Positions 25,755-34,042 of a stretch of DNA of 34,459 nt are shown piece after piece. Position numbers and translations under genes: made by a program. Each line of letters begins with the position of its first letter. Within the stretch, counting starts at the first letter, position 1. The stretch comes from Saprospiraceae bacterium (lineage in GTDB: Bacteria > Bacteroidota > Bacteroidia > Chitinophagales > Saprospiraceae), in assembly GCA_020630495.1 (NCBI GenBank), contig JAHDBH010000028.1:1-34459 (forward strand), written 5' to 3'. A model generated the notes under the pieces. That model was not told the origin of the DNA. It was given only the letters and a program-made list of their open reading frames with translations, and made no database searches.

Positions 25755-26435
25755 TTAGGAGATGAGAGGTTTTTTCCTTACGGTGATGTTTGGTGGGAGC
25801 ACATAGAGTGGAGTAAGGGCAGATAACTCGGCTAATCCAGAGTGCATCACAGTAGCAGATGGCTGCAAGTGCGCTTGTAGTGAAGCTCTGAGCTCCCTAT
25901 AGTGGCATACGCGCTGTGAAGATTGGCTCTGGAGTAGATTCACTAGTGTGGCATTATTACTTACCACTGGCTGATTACGACCTACGATATCATCATCATG
26001 GATACGGCTGTATAGCGCGGCATCGTCTGGAGCAGTAGAGCCATCGAGGTAATAGTTATATCCTTTCTGCGCATCGATAGCGACGGCAAGATCTGGATCG
26101 ACGCTTGATCGTAGGATCATAGCACCAGGATAGGCCAGTATAGGCAGATCCAGAGCATAGGTAATCGCCTTGGCAGCGCTCAGGGCCACACGTAGTCCTG
26201 TATAGGACCCAGGACCTATGTTAGTCGATATAGCTATAAGATCACTCATCTGGCACCCTGCCTCGTGTAGCACATCTTGGATGAGTTGCTGGCAGTGCGA
26301 CACGTGTGTGCGCATCTTGGCATTTTCCACAGTAGATACGCAGGTACCATCACTGGTGATCGCGACTGATGCCACTGATGTACTGAAGTCCAGCGCCAGC
26401 ACGGGCCCTGCACACATATCCAAGTGATCCTTCAC
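25755..26435 (-). CDS. tsaB: tRNA threonylcarbamoyladenosine biosynthesis protein TsaB
   Basis: The 226-residue protein is an ASKHA-fold partner of TsaD in making t6A at position 37 of ANN-decoding tRNAs. The opening PVLALDFSTSVASVAI and the segment STNIGPGSYTGLRVALSAAKAITYALDLPI are hallmarks. Met1 and Met7 are both possible starts. The gene begins five bases after the ctpA-like gene ends, so they are probably cotranscribed. A 123-base gap separates it from copy B of the ArsR genes. Confidence 0.93.
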   Translation of the reverse strand: MKDHLDMCAGPVLALDFSTSVASVAITSDGTCVSTVENAKMRTHVSHCQQLIQDVLHEAGCQMSDLIAISTNIGPGSYTGLRVALSAAKAITYALDLPILAYPGAMILRSSVDPDLAVAIDAQKGYNYYLDGSTAPDDAALYSRIHDDDIVGRNQPVVSNNATLVNLLQSQSSQRVCHYRELRASLQAHLQPSATVMHSGLAELSALTPLYVLPPNITVRKKPLIS

Positions 26436-26440
26436 GATAT

Positions 26441-28066
26441 CTACTGGATCGCCAGGATCTCTTGGTAGCGTTGCTCATCTTTGAGCACCTTGACGGCTTC
26501 TATGACTTCTTGGTCATTTCGCAGCTTCACAGCTACGCGACCTGTTTCGAAGTGATAGCGACTCACGAGCTCCTCTTCAAGTATGTCCACTATCACACTC
26601 TCAGAGGTGCTCAGTAGTGCCTGCTTATGCTGCTTCACCGCATCCATAGCGGATCGCAGCTCTGCGATCTGTTGATCGCTCACTGCATCGTCGATCATAG
26701 TACGCAGCATCTTCTCGTGGCTGTGCTCATAGTCAAAGCCTTCTTTCTCGAGGAAAGACTTGAAATCTTGATATTCTGTGAAGTCCCATGACTCATAGTC
26801 CGTGATACTATCACGAGTGGCCACATACTGATTGGCATATTTCAAGAACATGTACTGGTCTGTAAGAGCTTGCACGAGTTCGTTGTTGTCTTCCTTGAGG
26901 AGTTCTATATCGGGCTGTACACCACCTCCGTCTAGCACGACTCGCCCATTCTCTGTAGTGTACTGGCTGCGCAGCGAATCAGGTATGTCGACTGGCTCAC
27001 CATTATCATATGCCACGCCCTGGATGCACCTATTGCTAGGAATGTAGTACTTAGAGATGGTGACTTTGAGACGTGAATTATAGCCTATCTCACGAGTATT
27101 CTGCACCAGTCCCTTACCGAAGCTCTGTTGCCCTAGGAGCACACCTCTATCGTAATCCTGGATTACACCACTTACTATCTCGGATGCACTGGCGGACCGA
27201 CCATTGATCAGGACGGCGAGGGGGATTTCTGGATCGAGTGCACTTCCGCGGGTCTTAAAGATCTGGTCCTTATCCTTGAGCTTACCCTTAGTGCTCACTA
27301 CGAGCTTCCCTTCTGGCAGAAAGAGATTGCATATATTGACGGCTTCGTTGAGCAGGCCACCACCATTGGATCGAAGGTCGAGAATGATTCCCTTCAGCTC
27401 AGGGTTTTCCTTCTTCATATCATTGATGGCTTTCTTGATATTACCACTGGCATTTCTGGTGAAAGTGGTGAGGATCACATATCCTATATCTCCATCCACT
27501 ACCTTGTAATACGGCACATTATTCACTTCGACTTCACCCTTCTTCAAGGCTCGTACGAGTGGTGCAGATTCTCCTACACGAGATACAGTCAGCCTCACGG
27601 TCTCACCGCCATAGGTGCGCAGTAGTTCCATAAATTGACTGATAGGTATGCCCACCACGTCTTCATCTTCTACTTTAAGTATCTTGTCTCCAGCCCTGAG
27701 ACCACTCTGGCTGAGAGGCGACTTGGCTACTGTCTCTGTGATAGTGATGTAGCCGTCCACTACAGCGAGATCACCGCCGATACCATTGTACTTTCCTTCC
27801 TGGAGGTATCGATATTTCTCTATCTGACTCTCGGAGTAGTACACCGTGTAGGGATCAAGCGAACTGACCATGGCATCTAGGCCTATTTTCATCAGGCTAT
27901 TGGGATCTACGTCTTCGGCGTAGTTAGCATTGAGTTCTTTATAGACTTTGGTGAAGATCTCGATGTTCTTCACGATATCAAAGTAGTTGTCATTCCACAC
28001 CAGTCCAAAACCCATGAGACCACAAGAGACAGGAATGATGAGGAGAGCTAGAAGTCTTTTTTTCAT
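26441..28066 (-). CDS. C-terminal processing protease, S41 family
   Basis: The 541-residue protein has an N-terminal signal/anchor (RLLALLIIPVSCGLMGFGL), a PDZ domain (about 85-170, with SGLRAGDKILKVEDEDV) and a catalytic domain. The serine is S293 in GRSASASEI and the lysine K318 in QSFGKGLVQ, 25 residues apart as in Prc. The ILDLRSNGGGLLNEAV segment is typical. These periplasmic CtpA-like enzymes trim or degrade envelope proteins. A C-terminal extension of about 150 residues follows the protease core. It ends upstream of tsaB and follows the alpha/beta hydrolase by ten bases. Confidence 0.93.
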   Translation of the reverse strand: MKKRLLALLIIPVSCGLMGFGLVWNDNYFDIVKNIEIFTKVYKELNANYAEDVDPNSLMKIGLDAMVSSLDPYTVYYSESQIEKYRYLQEGKYNGIGGDLAVVDGYITITETVAKSPLSQSGLRAGDKILKVEDEDVVGIPISQFMELLRTYGGETVRLTVSRVGESAPLVRALKKGEVEVNNVPYYKVVDGDIGYVILTTFTRNASGNIKKAINDMKKENPELKGIILDLRSNGGGLLNEAVNICNLFLPEGKLVVSTKGKLKDKDQIFKTRGSALDPEIPLAVLINGRSASASEIVSGVIQDYDRGVLLGQQSFGKGLVQNTREIGYNSRLKVTISKYYIPSNRCIQGVAYDNGEPVDIPDSLRSQYTTENGRVVLDGGGVQPDIELLKEDNNELVQALTDQYMFLKYANQYVATRDSITDYESWDFTEYQDFKSFLEKEGFDYEHSHEKMLRTMIDDAVSDQQIAELRSAMDAVKQHKQALLSTSESVIVDILEEELVSRYHFETGRVAVKLRNDQEVIEAVKVLKDEQRYQEILAIQ

Positions 28067-28076
28067 AGTGTTATAC

Positions 28077-28859
28077 TTACGTACGAGCTAAGAACGTACT
28101 CAGATGGCGTTTCAGTTCGTCAGGTGCATCAGCATGTACCCAGTGACCCGCACTAGGTATGTGTGTGAGCTCAGCTTTGGGAAAGATAGGAAGCAGTCGC
28201 TCGAGGCTATCCATAGGTACATAGTCCGACTCAGCGCCAGCGAGGAATAGTGTAGGGTAGGGGTAAGCCCTTTCGGGCAAATTCAAACTTGCTACTATAT
28301 CACCATAGTGGTGAAGGAGACTAGTGATATTCATCTTCCACTTATACGTGTCACCGTCACGCCCAATGTTCTTCATCAAAAAATATCGGAGGCCAGGCTC
28401 TGCGAAGTGGTGAGAAAGCGCTTTATCTATCTCAGACCGGGAACGATATGCAGAGATATCGCTATCAGCCAAGGCGCGCAGGATGGTATCGTGAGATTTT
28501 TTAAAGGCCCAGGGGACGCTGTCTACTACCACAAGGCGCGATACACGCTCTGGATGATCAGAAGCGAGCTGCATAGCCACTTTGGCTCCCATGCTGTGAC
28601 CGATAAGTACGCAGTCATCTAAGTCAAGATGATCCAGGAGCGCCACTACATCGCCTGCCATCAGCTGGTAGCTCATCTCATCTGTATGAAAAGAGCGGCC
28701 ATGATTGCGCAAATCTGGAAGTATGACCTGATACTGGTCTGTATAGCTCTTGGCTATGCTATTCCAGTTGTCACCACTGCCTAGTAAGCCATGAAGTATG
28801 ACCATAGCAGGACCAGTGCCTGAGGTTTTGTAATGTAAGATAGAAGGATATGTACTCAT
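28077..28859 (-). CDS. Alpha/beta hydrolase, YbfF-like
   Basis: The ATG at 28859 gives 260 residues starting with MSTYPSILHYKTSGTGPAMVI; a longer frame from 28985 passes through the upstream terminator and was rejected. It shows LHGLLGSGDNW (oxyanion), LPDLRNHGRS, the nucleophile elbow GHSMGA (about residue 97) and the histidine in PSAGHWVHAD (about residue 237). This pattern fits YbfF/abhydrolase-type esterases acting on acyl thioesters or esters. No signal peptide is present, so it is cytoplasmic. It probably heads an operon with the protease and tsaB. Confidence 0.9.
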   Translation of the reverse strand: MSTYPSILHYKTSGTGPAMVILHGLLGSGDNWNSIAKSYTDQYQVILPDLRNHGRSFHTDEMSYQLMAGDVVALLDHLDLDDCVLIGHSMGAKVAMQLASDHPERVSRLVVVDSVPWAFKKSHDTILRALADSDISAYRSRSEIDKALSHHFAEPGLRYFLMKNIGRDGDTYKWKMNITSLLHHYGDIVASLNLPERAYPYPTLFLAGAESDYVPMDSLERLLPIFPKAELTHIPSAGHWVHADAPDELKRHLSTFLART

Positions 28860-28877
28860 ACAGCAGTTTATAACGCA

Positions 28878-28912
28878 TAAAAAAAGGCCCTGCTCACGGA
28901 GCAAGACCTTTT
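28878..28912 (-). terminator. Intrinsic terminator after the PDZ protein gene
   Basis: On the minus strand a 14-base-pair stem (28912-28899 with 28895-28882, two G-U pairs) with a three-base loop is followed by a run of T up to 28878. It lies 30 bases after the stop of the PDZ gene and 19 bases before the ATG of the hydrolase, so the hydrolase unit needs its own promoter or read-through. Confidence 0.87.
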
Positions 28913-28941
28913 GTAGATAATTTATGATATGGTGATGCTGT

Positions 28942-29394
28942 CTATGACTTCTTTTTAGACTTGCAGCACGCCTTGCCAGAGGCACAAGACTTCTTGCCTT
29001 TGGCGGTTTTCTTCATACCATTCTGTGAGTACATTACCACAGAGGTTGACATGACTTCATCTCCACGCTGCACACCGAGCTGTATGTCAGAGTCGTCCAT
29101 GCTTGTAAGCATGACTTCATTGAGAGCGTCTACTGATGTAAGGTCTTTCTCATTGGCACTAGTGATGACATCGCCAGACTTGAGACCAGCTGTAGCCGCA
29201 GGGCTGTCTTCTTTGACGTCCATGATGACAAGTTTGCCATCCATGTCTTTTACTGTAGCGCCTATGCACATTTCAGGATTGCAAGACTTGGATTTGCTAC
29301 ATGATTGCTTAGCGTCTACCGTAGCAGTGGCTGTCTGAGCTTGTACACCGAGCATACCGAGAAGAAGGAGAGCAGAGAAAATAATCTTTTTCAT
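28942..29394 (-). CDS. Secreted PDZ protein with cysteine- and lysine-rich ends
   Basis: The 150-residue product begins with a signal peptide (KKIIFSALLLLGMLGVQAQ). The mature N-terminus carries C32, C38 and C43 in CSKSKSCNPEMC. A PDZ domain follows (about 45-122; MDVKEDSPAATAGLKSGDVI is typical). The tail is lysine-rich with C137, C143 and C144 (KSCASGKACCKSKKKS). No protease domain is present. The cysteines could bind metal or form disulfides in the periplasm. On the minus strand TATCTTTA (29419-29412) differs from TAnnTTTG at one base and may be its promoter. Confidence 0.83.
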   Translation of the reverse strand: MKKIIFSALLLLGMLGVQAQTATATVDAKQSCSKSKSCNPEMCIGATVKDMDGKLVIMDVKEDSPAATAGLKSGDVITSANEKDLTSVDALNEVMLTSMDDSDIQLGVQRGDEVMSTSVVMYSQNGMKKTAKGKKSCASGKACCKSKKKS

Positions 29395-29551
29395 GACTTA
29401 TTATTTTTCGTTAAAGATACGCGAACGCTGGCTACAACGCTAGGCGTAGAGGGTTGAGTGCATTTGGGTAAGCTATTTTAACACACGCTTATCTGCAGCG
29501 ACAGGGGTTACGGATTCAAGGCACGATTAGCAGTTAAAAAGTTAGGTGTTG

Positions 29552-29604
29552 CACTTTATAGTGATAAATTACAGCAATATTGGCTAAATTATTAACTTTA
29601 AAGT
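29552..29604. promoter_or_regulatory. Two related palindromes, candidate toxin-antitoxin operators
   Basis: CACTTTATAGTG at 29552-29563 has CACT/AGTG arms. AACTTTAAAGTG at 29593-29604 includes the perfect ten-base palindrome ACTTTAAAGT (29595-29604). Read on the minus strand the second is nearly the first, CACTTTA followed by AAGT. Centres are about 42 bases apart, near four helical turns. The second lies about 22-32 bases before the -7 box at 29626. An HTH-bearing antitoxin is encoded just downstream. The rest of the 246-base gap (29395-29640) holds nothing else I can name. Confidence 0.45.
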
Positions 29605-29625
29605 GTAAATGTGCCGTGATCTATG

Positions 29626-29633
29626 TAGTTTTG
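29626..29633 (+). promoter_or_regulatory. Candidate -7 promoter element of the toxin-antitoxin pair
   Basis: TAGTTTTG matches TAnnTTTG. The toxin ATG is at 29641, only eight bases on, so transcription would start at or next to the ATG and the mRNA would be nearly leaderless. No TTG at -33 was found. The start codon could therefore lie further downstream, but the next in-frame ATG removes part of the conserved fold. Confidence 0.45.
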
Positions 29634-29640
29634 TAACCAG

Positions 29641-29994
29641 ATGGCAAGTGTGGATGAGGTTGATCAGTATCTAACAGAGTTTAAGCTCAAGATGAGCGTA
29701 TGGGATGTCCTGTTCCTGCATAGGGATAAAAACATCCAGACGCTGTCAGATCTTGAGATAACTCCGCGGGATCGCAAGGAAGTTTTAAATTCTTTAGAAC
29801 CTACCGATTACTCGGAGGGACCACTTGAAGATAACATGATGAGTGGAGCAGATCTATGGGTTTTCGGTAGGACAATAAGGAGTGCTGAGGTATACATAAA
29901 GATCACCGTAGGAAATCCTAATCTCAGTGTCATCTGTATTTCATTTCATGTGGCAGAACACCCGATGTCGTATCCTCTAAAAAGTGTATTATGA
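29641..29994 (+). CDS. MqsR-like toxin (putative mRNA interferase)
   Basis: The 117-residue protein resembles MqsR/RelE-fold toxins: a helical N-terminus (about 1-45), then EITPRDRKEVLNSLEPTDYS, a tryptophan segment GADLWVFGRTI, and a beta core AEVYIKITVGNPNLSVICISFH. In MqsR this order (LT..DF, WxDVY, YIKL, ISF) is the same. MqsR cleaves mRNA at GCU. The catalytic residues cannot be confirmed by eye. The base composition is clearly AT-richer than the neighbours. It overlaps the antitoxin gene by four bases (ATGA), with toxin first, as in mqsRA. Confidence 0.7.
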   Translation: MASVDEVDQYLTEFKLKMSVWDVLFLHRDKNIQTLSDLEITPRDRKEVLNSLEPTDYSEGPLEDNMMSGADLWVFGRTIRSAEVYIKITVGNPNLSVICISFHVAEHPMSYPLKSVL

Positions 29995-30995
29995 AAAGTC
30001 CCATAACAGGTAAAGAAATGTCGTTAACTCGAAGTAACAGTTCTCTGACTTTTAGAAAGGAGAAATTTGACTATCTGAGTCACTCATACATATGTGAAAC
30101 ATCTGGTGAAAAATTTACCTCATCAAAATTAGATGAGCTGAATCTCGTGCAAGTTCACAACCAGTACCGTGATAAGTACAACTTGCCTTTTCCTCCTGAG
30201 ATTCGATCAATCAGAAGTCGATATAAGTTGTCAGCTTCTAAAATGTCAGAAATTTTAGGATTAGGAGTTAATAGCTACAGGAATTATGAAAATGAAGAAG
30301 TCCCATCTGTCTCTAATGGGCGACTAATTCAATTAGCAGATGATCCTAAGAAGTTTAGAGATATGGTCAGGCTGTGTGACACGCTAAGCCAGAAAGAGAA
30401 AGTGAGTATTTTAGAGCGGTTAGATAAGATTATCTATAACTCAGAGAATAATTCATTTTTCCTAAAGATGGAGAACTACTTGCTAGGAAGTAGATTGCCA
30501 GATGCCATTTCGGGATACGTAAGACCTGACTTGACAAAGCTTACAGAGATCGTTAAGTTTTATTCTGAGAGACTGAGCCCATGGAAAACAGTACTAAATA
30601 AACTGCTATTTTACACGGATTTTCTAGCCTATAGAGATAATTGTTTTTCTATGACTGGCGCTCGCTACAGAGCTATCAAGATGGGACCAGTTCCAAATAA
30701 TTATGATAGTATTTATGAGTACATGCATAATAGTGGCGAAATACTAATGGAAGATGTATCTTTCTCAAAAAGTGTTTCAGGTTATCAATTCAAAAAGGCT
30801 GCAGATAAATACTTCAACTCTGGAATATTTAGTAAAGAAGAGATTCAAATCCTTGAGTTGGTTTCATCAAAATTTGAGGGGATGACCACCAATGAAGTAA
30901 TTGATTTTAGTCACCAAGAGAAAGCATGGACAGACAACCAAGAGGAACGTAAATTCATTGACTATAATTACGCCTTTGAGATAACGCAGATATAG
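29991..30995 (+). CDS. Composite MqsA-HTH-Panacea antitoxin
   Basis: This 334-residue protein has three parts. Residues 1-60 follow the MqsA N-terminal zinc domain, but zinc ligands are mostly lost (S3-P-I-T6 for CPxC, C35-E-T-S38 for CxxC). Residues 68-115 form an Xre-type HTH (IRSRYKLSASKMSEILGLGVNSYRNYENE), matching MqsA's IxxLRxKLxLSQxEAxxxxxxxxNxxxRYE pattern. Residues 185-330 contain a Panacea (SocA/DUF4065) signature: LNKLLFYTDFLAYRDN, then GARYRAIKMGPVPNNYDSI. Panacea domains neutralise varied toxins. AT-rich (about 27-40% GC in two lines counted, against about 48% in one secA line). It likely represses its own operon. Confidence 0.83.
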   Translation: MKSPITGKEMSLTRSNSSLTFRKEKFDYLSHSYICETSGEKFTSSKLDELNLVQVHNQYRDKYNLPFPPEIRSIRSRYKLSASKMSEILGLGVNSYRNYENEEVPSVSNGRLIQLADDPKKFRDMVRLCDTLSQKEKVSILERLDKIIYNSENNSFFLKMENYLLGSRLPDAISGYVRPDLTKLTEIVKFYSERLSPWKTVLNKLLFYTDFLAYRDNCFSMTGARYRAIKMGPVPNNYDSIYEYMHNSGEILMEDVSFSKSVSGYQFKKAADKYFNSGIFSKEEIQILELVSSKFEGMTTNEVIDFSHQEKAWTDNQEERKFIDYNYAFEITQI

Positions 30996-31055
30996 ATAAA
31001 GTTGCTATTTTAATCGTATAGAGTTGAGGATTTAGACTTGGCAGCTTCTGTACAT

Positions 31056-31086
31056 ACAATTATTCATAAAGTTTATGAATAATTGT
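31056..31086. repeat. 31-base near-perfect palindrome between antitoxin and uvrA
   Basis: Two perfectly complementary 15-base arms (31056-31070 and 31072-31086) are separated by a single G. The arms are AT-rich (ACAATTATTCATAAA) and no T-run follows on either strand. It lies in the 128-base gap between the convergent antitoxin and uvrA genes. It might slow transcription from both sides, or be a protein-binding or recombination site; the sequence alone does not decide. Confidence 0.85.
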
Positions 31087-31123
31087 CAACGCACGATCCA
31101 TCCCAGCATCGAGACATCATTTA

Positions 31124-34042
31124 CTACAGCTCGTCCTTCAGGTATTTTGCCGTAAGGCTCCCCTTTACCTTAGCTACCTGCTCTGGGGTTCCCTGTGCGA
31201 CGATGGTGCCGCCGCCTTTACCGCCCTCGGGACCTATGTCCACGATATGGTCGGCCACCTTGATCACATCGAGATTGTGCTCTATGATGAGCACCGTGTT
31301 TCCTTTGTCTACGAGCTTCTGCAGGACATTGAGTAGCATCTGGATGTCTCGGAAGTGTAAGCCCGTGGTGGGCTCATCCAGTATGTAGAAGGTGCTTCCC
31401 GTGGCGCGCTTGGAGAGCTCCTCGCTGAGCTTTACTCGCTGCGCCTCTCCACCGCTCAGTGTGGTTGCTTGCTGGCCTAGCGTGATGTAACCCAGTCCTA
31501 CGCTATCCAGGACGCTGAGCTTGCGATAGATATTGGGAATTTTCTCAAAGAACTTCACCGCCTCTGACACACTCATATCTAGCACGTCACTGATGCTCTT
31601 ACCCTTAAAGATGACCTCCAGGGTCTCACGATTGTATCGCTTGCCGTGGCACTCCTCGCAGTCCACGTGTACATCTGGCAGGAAATTCATCTCTATCACA
31701 CGCTTACCACTTCCCTGGCAGGTCTCGCAGCGTCCGCCCTTAACATTAAATGAAAATCGGCCGATTTTATATCCGCGGATCTTGGCCTCTGGCACCTGGA
31801 CGAATAGCTTGCGGATGTCCGTAAATACACCTGTATAAGTGGCAGGATTGCTCCGTGGTGTGCGACCGATCGGCGACTGGTCGATCTCGATGACTTTATC
31901 TATGTGCTGGGCACCCGTGAGAGTACCGAAGGGCAGGGGCTGTACGTGGCTTCCATAGACTTCGCGCTTGAGCACAGGAAACAGCGTCTCAGCGATGAGA
32001 CTCGACTTACCGCTACCGCTCACTCCAGAGACGCAGATCATGGTCCCGAGGGGTAGTTTTAGTGTGACGTTTTTCAGGTTGTGTCCCGTAGCTTTCTTGA
32101 GGATGATGTTCTTTCCTGTGCCTTTGCGCCGCTTCTCGGGAACGGCGATTTTCTTGTCGTTCTTCAGATAGTCGACGGTGAGACTGTCAGCTCTCAGTAT
32201 CTCCGTGGGTGTGCCTTGTGCGACGATCTCACCACCATATTCGCCCGCACCAGGGCCAAGATCGACGATGTAGTCGCTGGCAAGCATGATATCCTTGTCA
32301 TGCTCTACCACGAGCACGCTATTGCCTACATCTACTAGATCGCGAAGGGCGCTTATGAGTCGCTGATTGTCTCGCTGATGAAGGCCAATGCTAGGTTCAT
32401 CCAATATATAGGTGATGCCCGTCAGCTTGGACCCGATCTGAGTAGCGAGTCTGGTGCGCTGGCTCTCTCCACCACTGAGTGAGCGTGCTGGTCTGTGCAG
32501 ATGCAGATAGTTGAGCCCTACATCTAGCAGAAACTGCACACGCATGCGCAGCTCCTTGACCACATCGCGCGCTATGAGCAGCTGGCGAGGAGTGAGGTGA
32601 TCTTCTAGTGGCTTTAGCCACTCGGCTAGTTCGTCCAGATCCATGACGGACAGCTCAGCGATGTTCTTATCAGCGATCTTGAAGTAGAGCGATTCCTTGC
32701 GCAGTCGGGCGCCGTCGCAGTCTGGGCAAGAGGTCATGGTCATGAAGCCCTCGGCCCATCGCCTGATCTTCTCAGAGCTCGTATCGTTATACCATCGCTT
32801 GACCATCTTGATGATACCGTGGTAGGGCAGATTGTAGCTGAGTTCGTTTTTGCTATACTTGAGATCTACATGGATGGTATCATCGCCGCCATATAAGATG
32901 GTATCAAGAGCTTTTTTGGGCAGTTGGCCTACAGGAGTGCTGAGGGAAAACTTGTACTTCTTGGCCATCTTTTGTAGCTGCTTGAAGATCATGTTTTCAC
33001 GTCTCTCGCCTATGGCGGTGATCCCGCCTTGATTGATGCTGACGCTGTCATCTGGTATGAGCTTATCCAAGTCCACCTCATGGACATTTCCGAGTCCTTT
33101 GCAGCGCTTGCAAGCACCCTGTGGACTGTTAAATGAGAAGGTATGCGGACTAGGCTCTGGATAGCTGATGCCAGACTCAGGATCCATGAGCCGCTTGCTG
33201 TAGACCTTGGTGATTCCTGCGGATTTCTGTGGTTTCTTGGACGTAGGCCTTTTGCCGACAGGCGTATCCGATGGCAGGTGCGTATAGAGCACGCCACCAC
33301 CTTTCTTGAGCGCCAGCTGTATGCTAGAGCGCAGACGATCCTCCTTTTCAGGTGACACGATGATGCGATCGACTACGAGGTCTATGGTGTGGGTCTTGTA
33401 GCGTGCGAGTTGCATGTCGGGCTCGAGATCCATGATCACTCCATCGACCATAGCCTTAGTGTAGCCCTGCTTGCGGATCTGGTCAAATAGCTCTCGATAG
33501 TGACCCTTACGGCCATCCACTAGCCTTGCGAGCAGCATGATTTTCTGTCCAGCGTGATCATCCAGGATGCTAGCGATGATACGCTCCTCTGTAAAGCGCT
33601 GCATCTTCTTACCAGTCACGTAACTGTAAGCTTCACCCGCACGTGCATACAGCAATCGCAGAAAATCATAGATCTCCGTGGTAGTGCCCACGGTGGATCG
33701 TGGATTCCAGCCTGTGGTCTTTTGCTCGATAGATATGACGGGGCTGAGCCCATCGATCTTCTCCACATCTGGCCGCTCCATCTTCCCTATAAACTGCCGC
33801 GCGTATGCGCTAAATGTCTCCAGGTATCGCCGCTGGCCCTCTGCATAGATGGTGTCAAATGCCAGCGAACTCTTTCCACTACCACTGACACCGGTGATGA
33901 CCACGAGCTCATTCTTAGGAAGATCGAGGCTGATGTCCTTGAGATTGTTCTCGCTTGCACCATAGACGTGGATGTACTTCTTCTTGGTTTTGCGAGTCTT
34001 CTTGCGGGTAGGTGGAGCGGTAGTGTGCGCGTCTGTCTTGAT
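31124..34042 (-). CDS. uvrA: Excinuclease ABC subunit UvrA (no canonical start codon)
   Basis: UvrA is the damage-sensing ATPase of nucleotide excision repair. Visible features are Walker A GVSGSGKSSLAFDT and a second GVSGSGKSSLI; two ABC signatures (SLSGGESQRTRLA, TLSGGEAQRVKLS) with Walker B ILDEPSIGLH and ILDEPTTGLH; and zinc-type CPDCDGARLR and CETCQGSGKR...CEECHGKRYN. The first CxxC of zinc module 1 is absent (MDPESGISYPEPSPHTFSFNSP). The frame runs N-terminally through KKYIHVYGASENNLKDISLDLPKNELVVITG, so a GTG at 33904 is too late. Upstream no ATG, GTG or TTG occurs before an in-frame TAA (34057-34055). The range ends at an ATC (34042), the most plausible rare start, giving about 972 residues. 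An ATG at 34078 lies just beyond the TAA. Confidence 0.93.
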   Translation of the reverse strand: MKTDAHTTAPPTRKKTRKTKKKYIHVYGASENNLKDISLDLPKNELVVITGVSGSGKSSLAFDTIYAEGQRRYLETFSAYARQFIGKMERPDVEKIDGLSPVISIEQKTTGWNPRSTVGTTTEIYDFLRLLYARAGEAYSYVTGKKMQRFTEERIIASILDDHAGQKIMLLARLVDGRKGHYRELFDQIRKQGYTKAMVDGVIMDLEPDMQLARYKTHTIDLVVDRIIVSPEKEDRLRSSIQLALKKGGGVLYTHLPSDTPVGKRPTSKKPQKSAGITKVYSKRLMDPESGISYPEPSPHTFSFNSPQGACKRCKGLGNVHEVDLDKLIPDDSVSINQGGITAIGERRENMIFKQLQKMAKKYKFSLSTPVGQLPKKALDTILYGGDDTIHVDLKYSKNELSYNLPYHGIIKMVKRWYNDTSSEKIRRWAEGFMTMTSCPDCDGARLRKESLYFKIADKNIAELSVMDLDELAEWLKPLEDHLTPRQLLIARDVVKELRMRVQFLLDVGLNYLHLHRPARSLSGGESQRTRLATQIGSKLTGITYILDEPSIGLHQRDNQRLISALRDLVDVGNSVLVVEHDKDIMLASDYIVDLGPGAGEYGGEIVAQGTPTEILRADSLTVDYLKNDKKIAVPEKRRKGTGKNIILKKATGHNLKNVTLKLPLGTMICVSGVSGSGKSSLIAETLFPVLKREVYGSHVQPLPFGTLTGAQHIDKVIEIDQSPIGRTPRSNPATYTGVFTDIRKLFVQVPEAKIRGYKIGRFSFNVKGGRCETCQGSGKRVIEMNFLPDVHVDCEECHGKRYNRETLEVIFKGKSISDVLDMSVSEAVKFFEKIPNIYRKLSVLDSVGLGYITLGQQATTLSGGEAQRVKLSEELSKRATGSTFYILDEPTTGLHFRDIQMLLNVLQKLVDKGNTVLIIEHNLDVIKVADHIVDIGPEGGKGGGTIVAQGTPEQVAKVKGSLTAKYLKDEL

